Positions 63,664 to 64,000 of a stretch of DNA of 64,000 nt are shown here, one piece after another (position 1 is the stretch's first letter; each line of letters starts with the position of its first letter). The notes under the pieces were generated by a model. That model worked only from the letters and a program-made list of their open reading frames with translations. It ran no database searches and was not told the origin of the DNA. This DNA is from RHKX01 sp046330415. GTDB lineage: Bacteria; Actinomycetota; Thermoleophilia; Solirubrobacterales; 70-9. The stretch is taken from the NCBI GenBank assembly GCA_046330415.1, contig JAXLSW010000021.1, positions 35,304-99,303 of the forward strand. Reading direction: 5' to 3'. The position numbers and the translations under genes are program-made.

Positions 63664-63752
63664 CGTGCTGAATTCGCCGAGATCCGCCGGGATTCGCCGA
63701 CGCCACGCTCCCGGGCGGGCTCCCGGCGGCGGTGGCGCCGGGCCGGACGCCG

Positions 63753-64000
63753 CTAGTCGCGGACGAGCTTCTTGTAGGTGATGCGGTGGGGGCGGTCGGC
63801 CTCGGCGCCGAGCTCCTTGTGGCGGAACTCCTCGTAGGCCTCGAAGTTGCCCTCGAACCAGCGGACCTGGGAGTCGCCCTCGAAGGCGAGGACGTGGGTG
63901 GCGACGCGGTCGAGGAACCAGCGGTCGTGGGAGATCACCACGGCGCAGCCGGCGAACTCGAGCAGCGCCTCCTCGAGCGCGCGCAGGGTGTCGACGTCGA
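63753..64000 (-). CDS. ettA: Energy-dependent translational throttle protein EttA, 3' end (5' end outside window)
   Basis: This is the C-terminal ~82 residues of an ABC-F ATPase. Seen: the end of the second ATPase domain with CAVVISHDRWFLDRVATH (switch His, D-loop region) and the EttA-specific tail VRWFEGNFEAYEEFRHKELG, then RPHRITYKKLVRD. EttA binds the ribosomal E site and gates elongation according to ATP level. The gene extends beyond the right edge of the window. Confidence 0.92.
   Translation of the reverse strand, partial: DVDTLRALEEALLEFAGCAVVISHDRWFLDRVATHVLAFEGDSQVRWFEGNFEAYEEFRHKELGAEADRPHRITYKKLVRD

Overview
The window is high-GC, densely packed bacterial chromosome with the gene order of an actinobacterium. 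Marker blocks are tyrA-aroA-cmk-der, priA-def-fmt-rsmB-rpe, ribD-ribE-ribBA-ribH, rpmB-fakA-recG-rsmD-coaD, a SepIVA-like gene then DUF177-rpmF-plsX-acpP-rnc-smc-ftsY-ffh-rpsP-khpA-trmD-rplS-lepB-rnhB, yraN/comM-dprA, and a WhiG/FliA-type sigma factor after a Xer recombinase. Codon use and gene content fit class Thermoleophilia (Solirubrobacterales-like), but that placement is inference. No mobile element, CRISPR array, rRNA or prophage is visible; this is core genome.

Layout: 1-8.4 kb holds shikimate/tyrosine genes, cmk, der, a DUF3352 membrane protein and metK. 8.4-15.4 kb holds a PH-domain membrane protein divergent from a priA-def-fmt-rsmB-(zinc ribbon)-rpe run. 15.4-21.0 kb holds a CPA1 antiporter divergent from the riboflavin operon, which has a good sigma70 promoter and a palindrome at +1. 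21-28.3 kb holds rpmB, fakA-like, GST-like, DUF427, RidA, recG, rsmD and coaD. 28.4-41 kb is the long division/lipid/translation/secretion run. 41-46 kb holds an RTX-repeat secreted protein, yraN, comM, dprA and thiD. 46-53.7 kb holds two small unknown genes, ilvD, a degenerate MBL-fold protein, an alpha/beta hydrolase, an acyltransferase, an epimerase and an L,D-transpeptidase. 54-59.7 kb holds a Xer recombinase, sigma factor, EF-G paralogue, RNase HI and a lipoprotein. 59.7-64 kb holds tRNA-Gly(GCC), rpsD, two VOC proteins, a three-gene PepSY membrane operon and the 3' end of ettA.

Two general properties stand out. Many genes have a TANNNT -10 hexamer only 6-10 nt upstream of the start codon and no Shine-Dalgarno, implying mostly leaderless mRNAs. 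Single-base frameshifts hit many conserved genes (der, DUF427, smc, dprA, acyltransferase, epimerase, L,D-transpeptidase, xer, sigma, EF-G paralogue, rnhA) and are densest at 51-58.8 kb; most look like sequence or assembly errors rather than decay.

The most interesting observations are: a 45-nt hairpin element present twice with perfect 10-bp arms and a conserved GGGACAGAT core; a 185-bp inverted repeat enclosing 20-bp iterons between smc and ftsY; a TTAGG-N4-CCTAA palindrome shared by the PepSY operon (two copies) and rpsD; an RNase III missing two of its metal-binding carboxylates; an Smc with no hinge; an L19 with a ~140-residue acidic tail; and the absence of rimM from its usual place.
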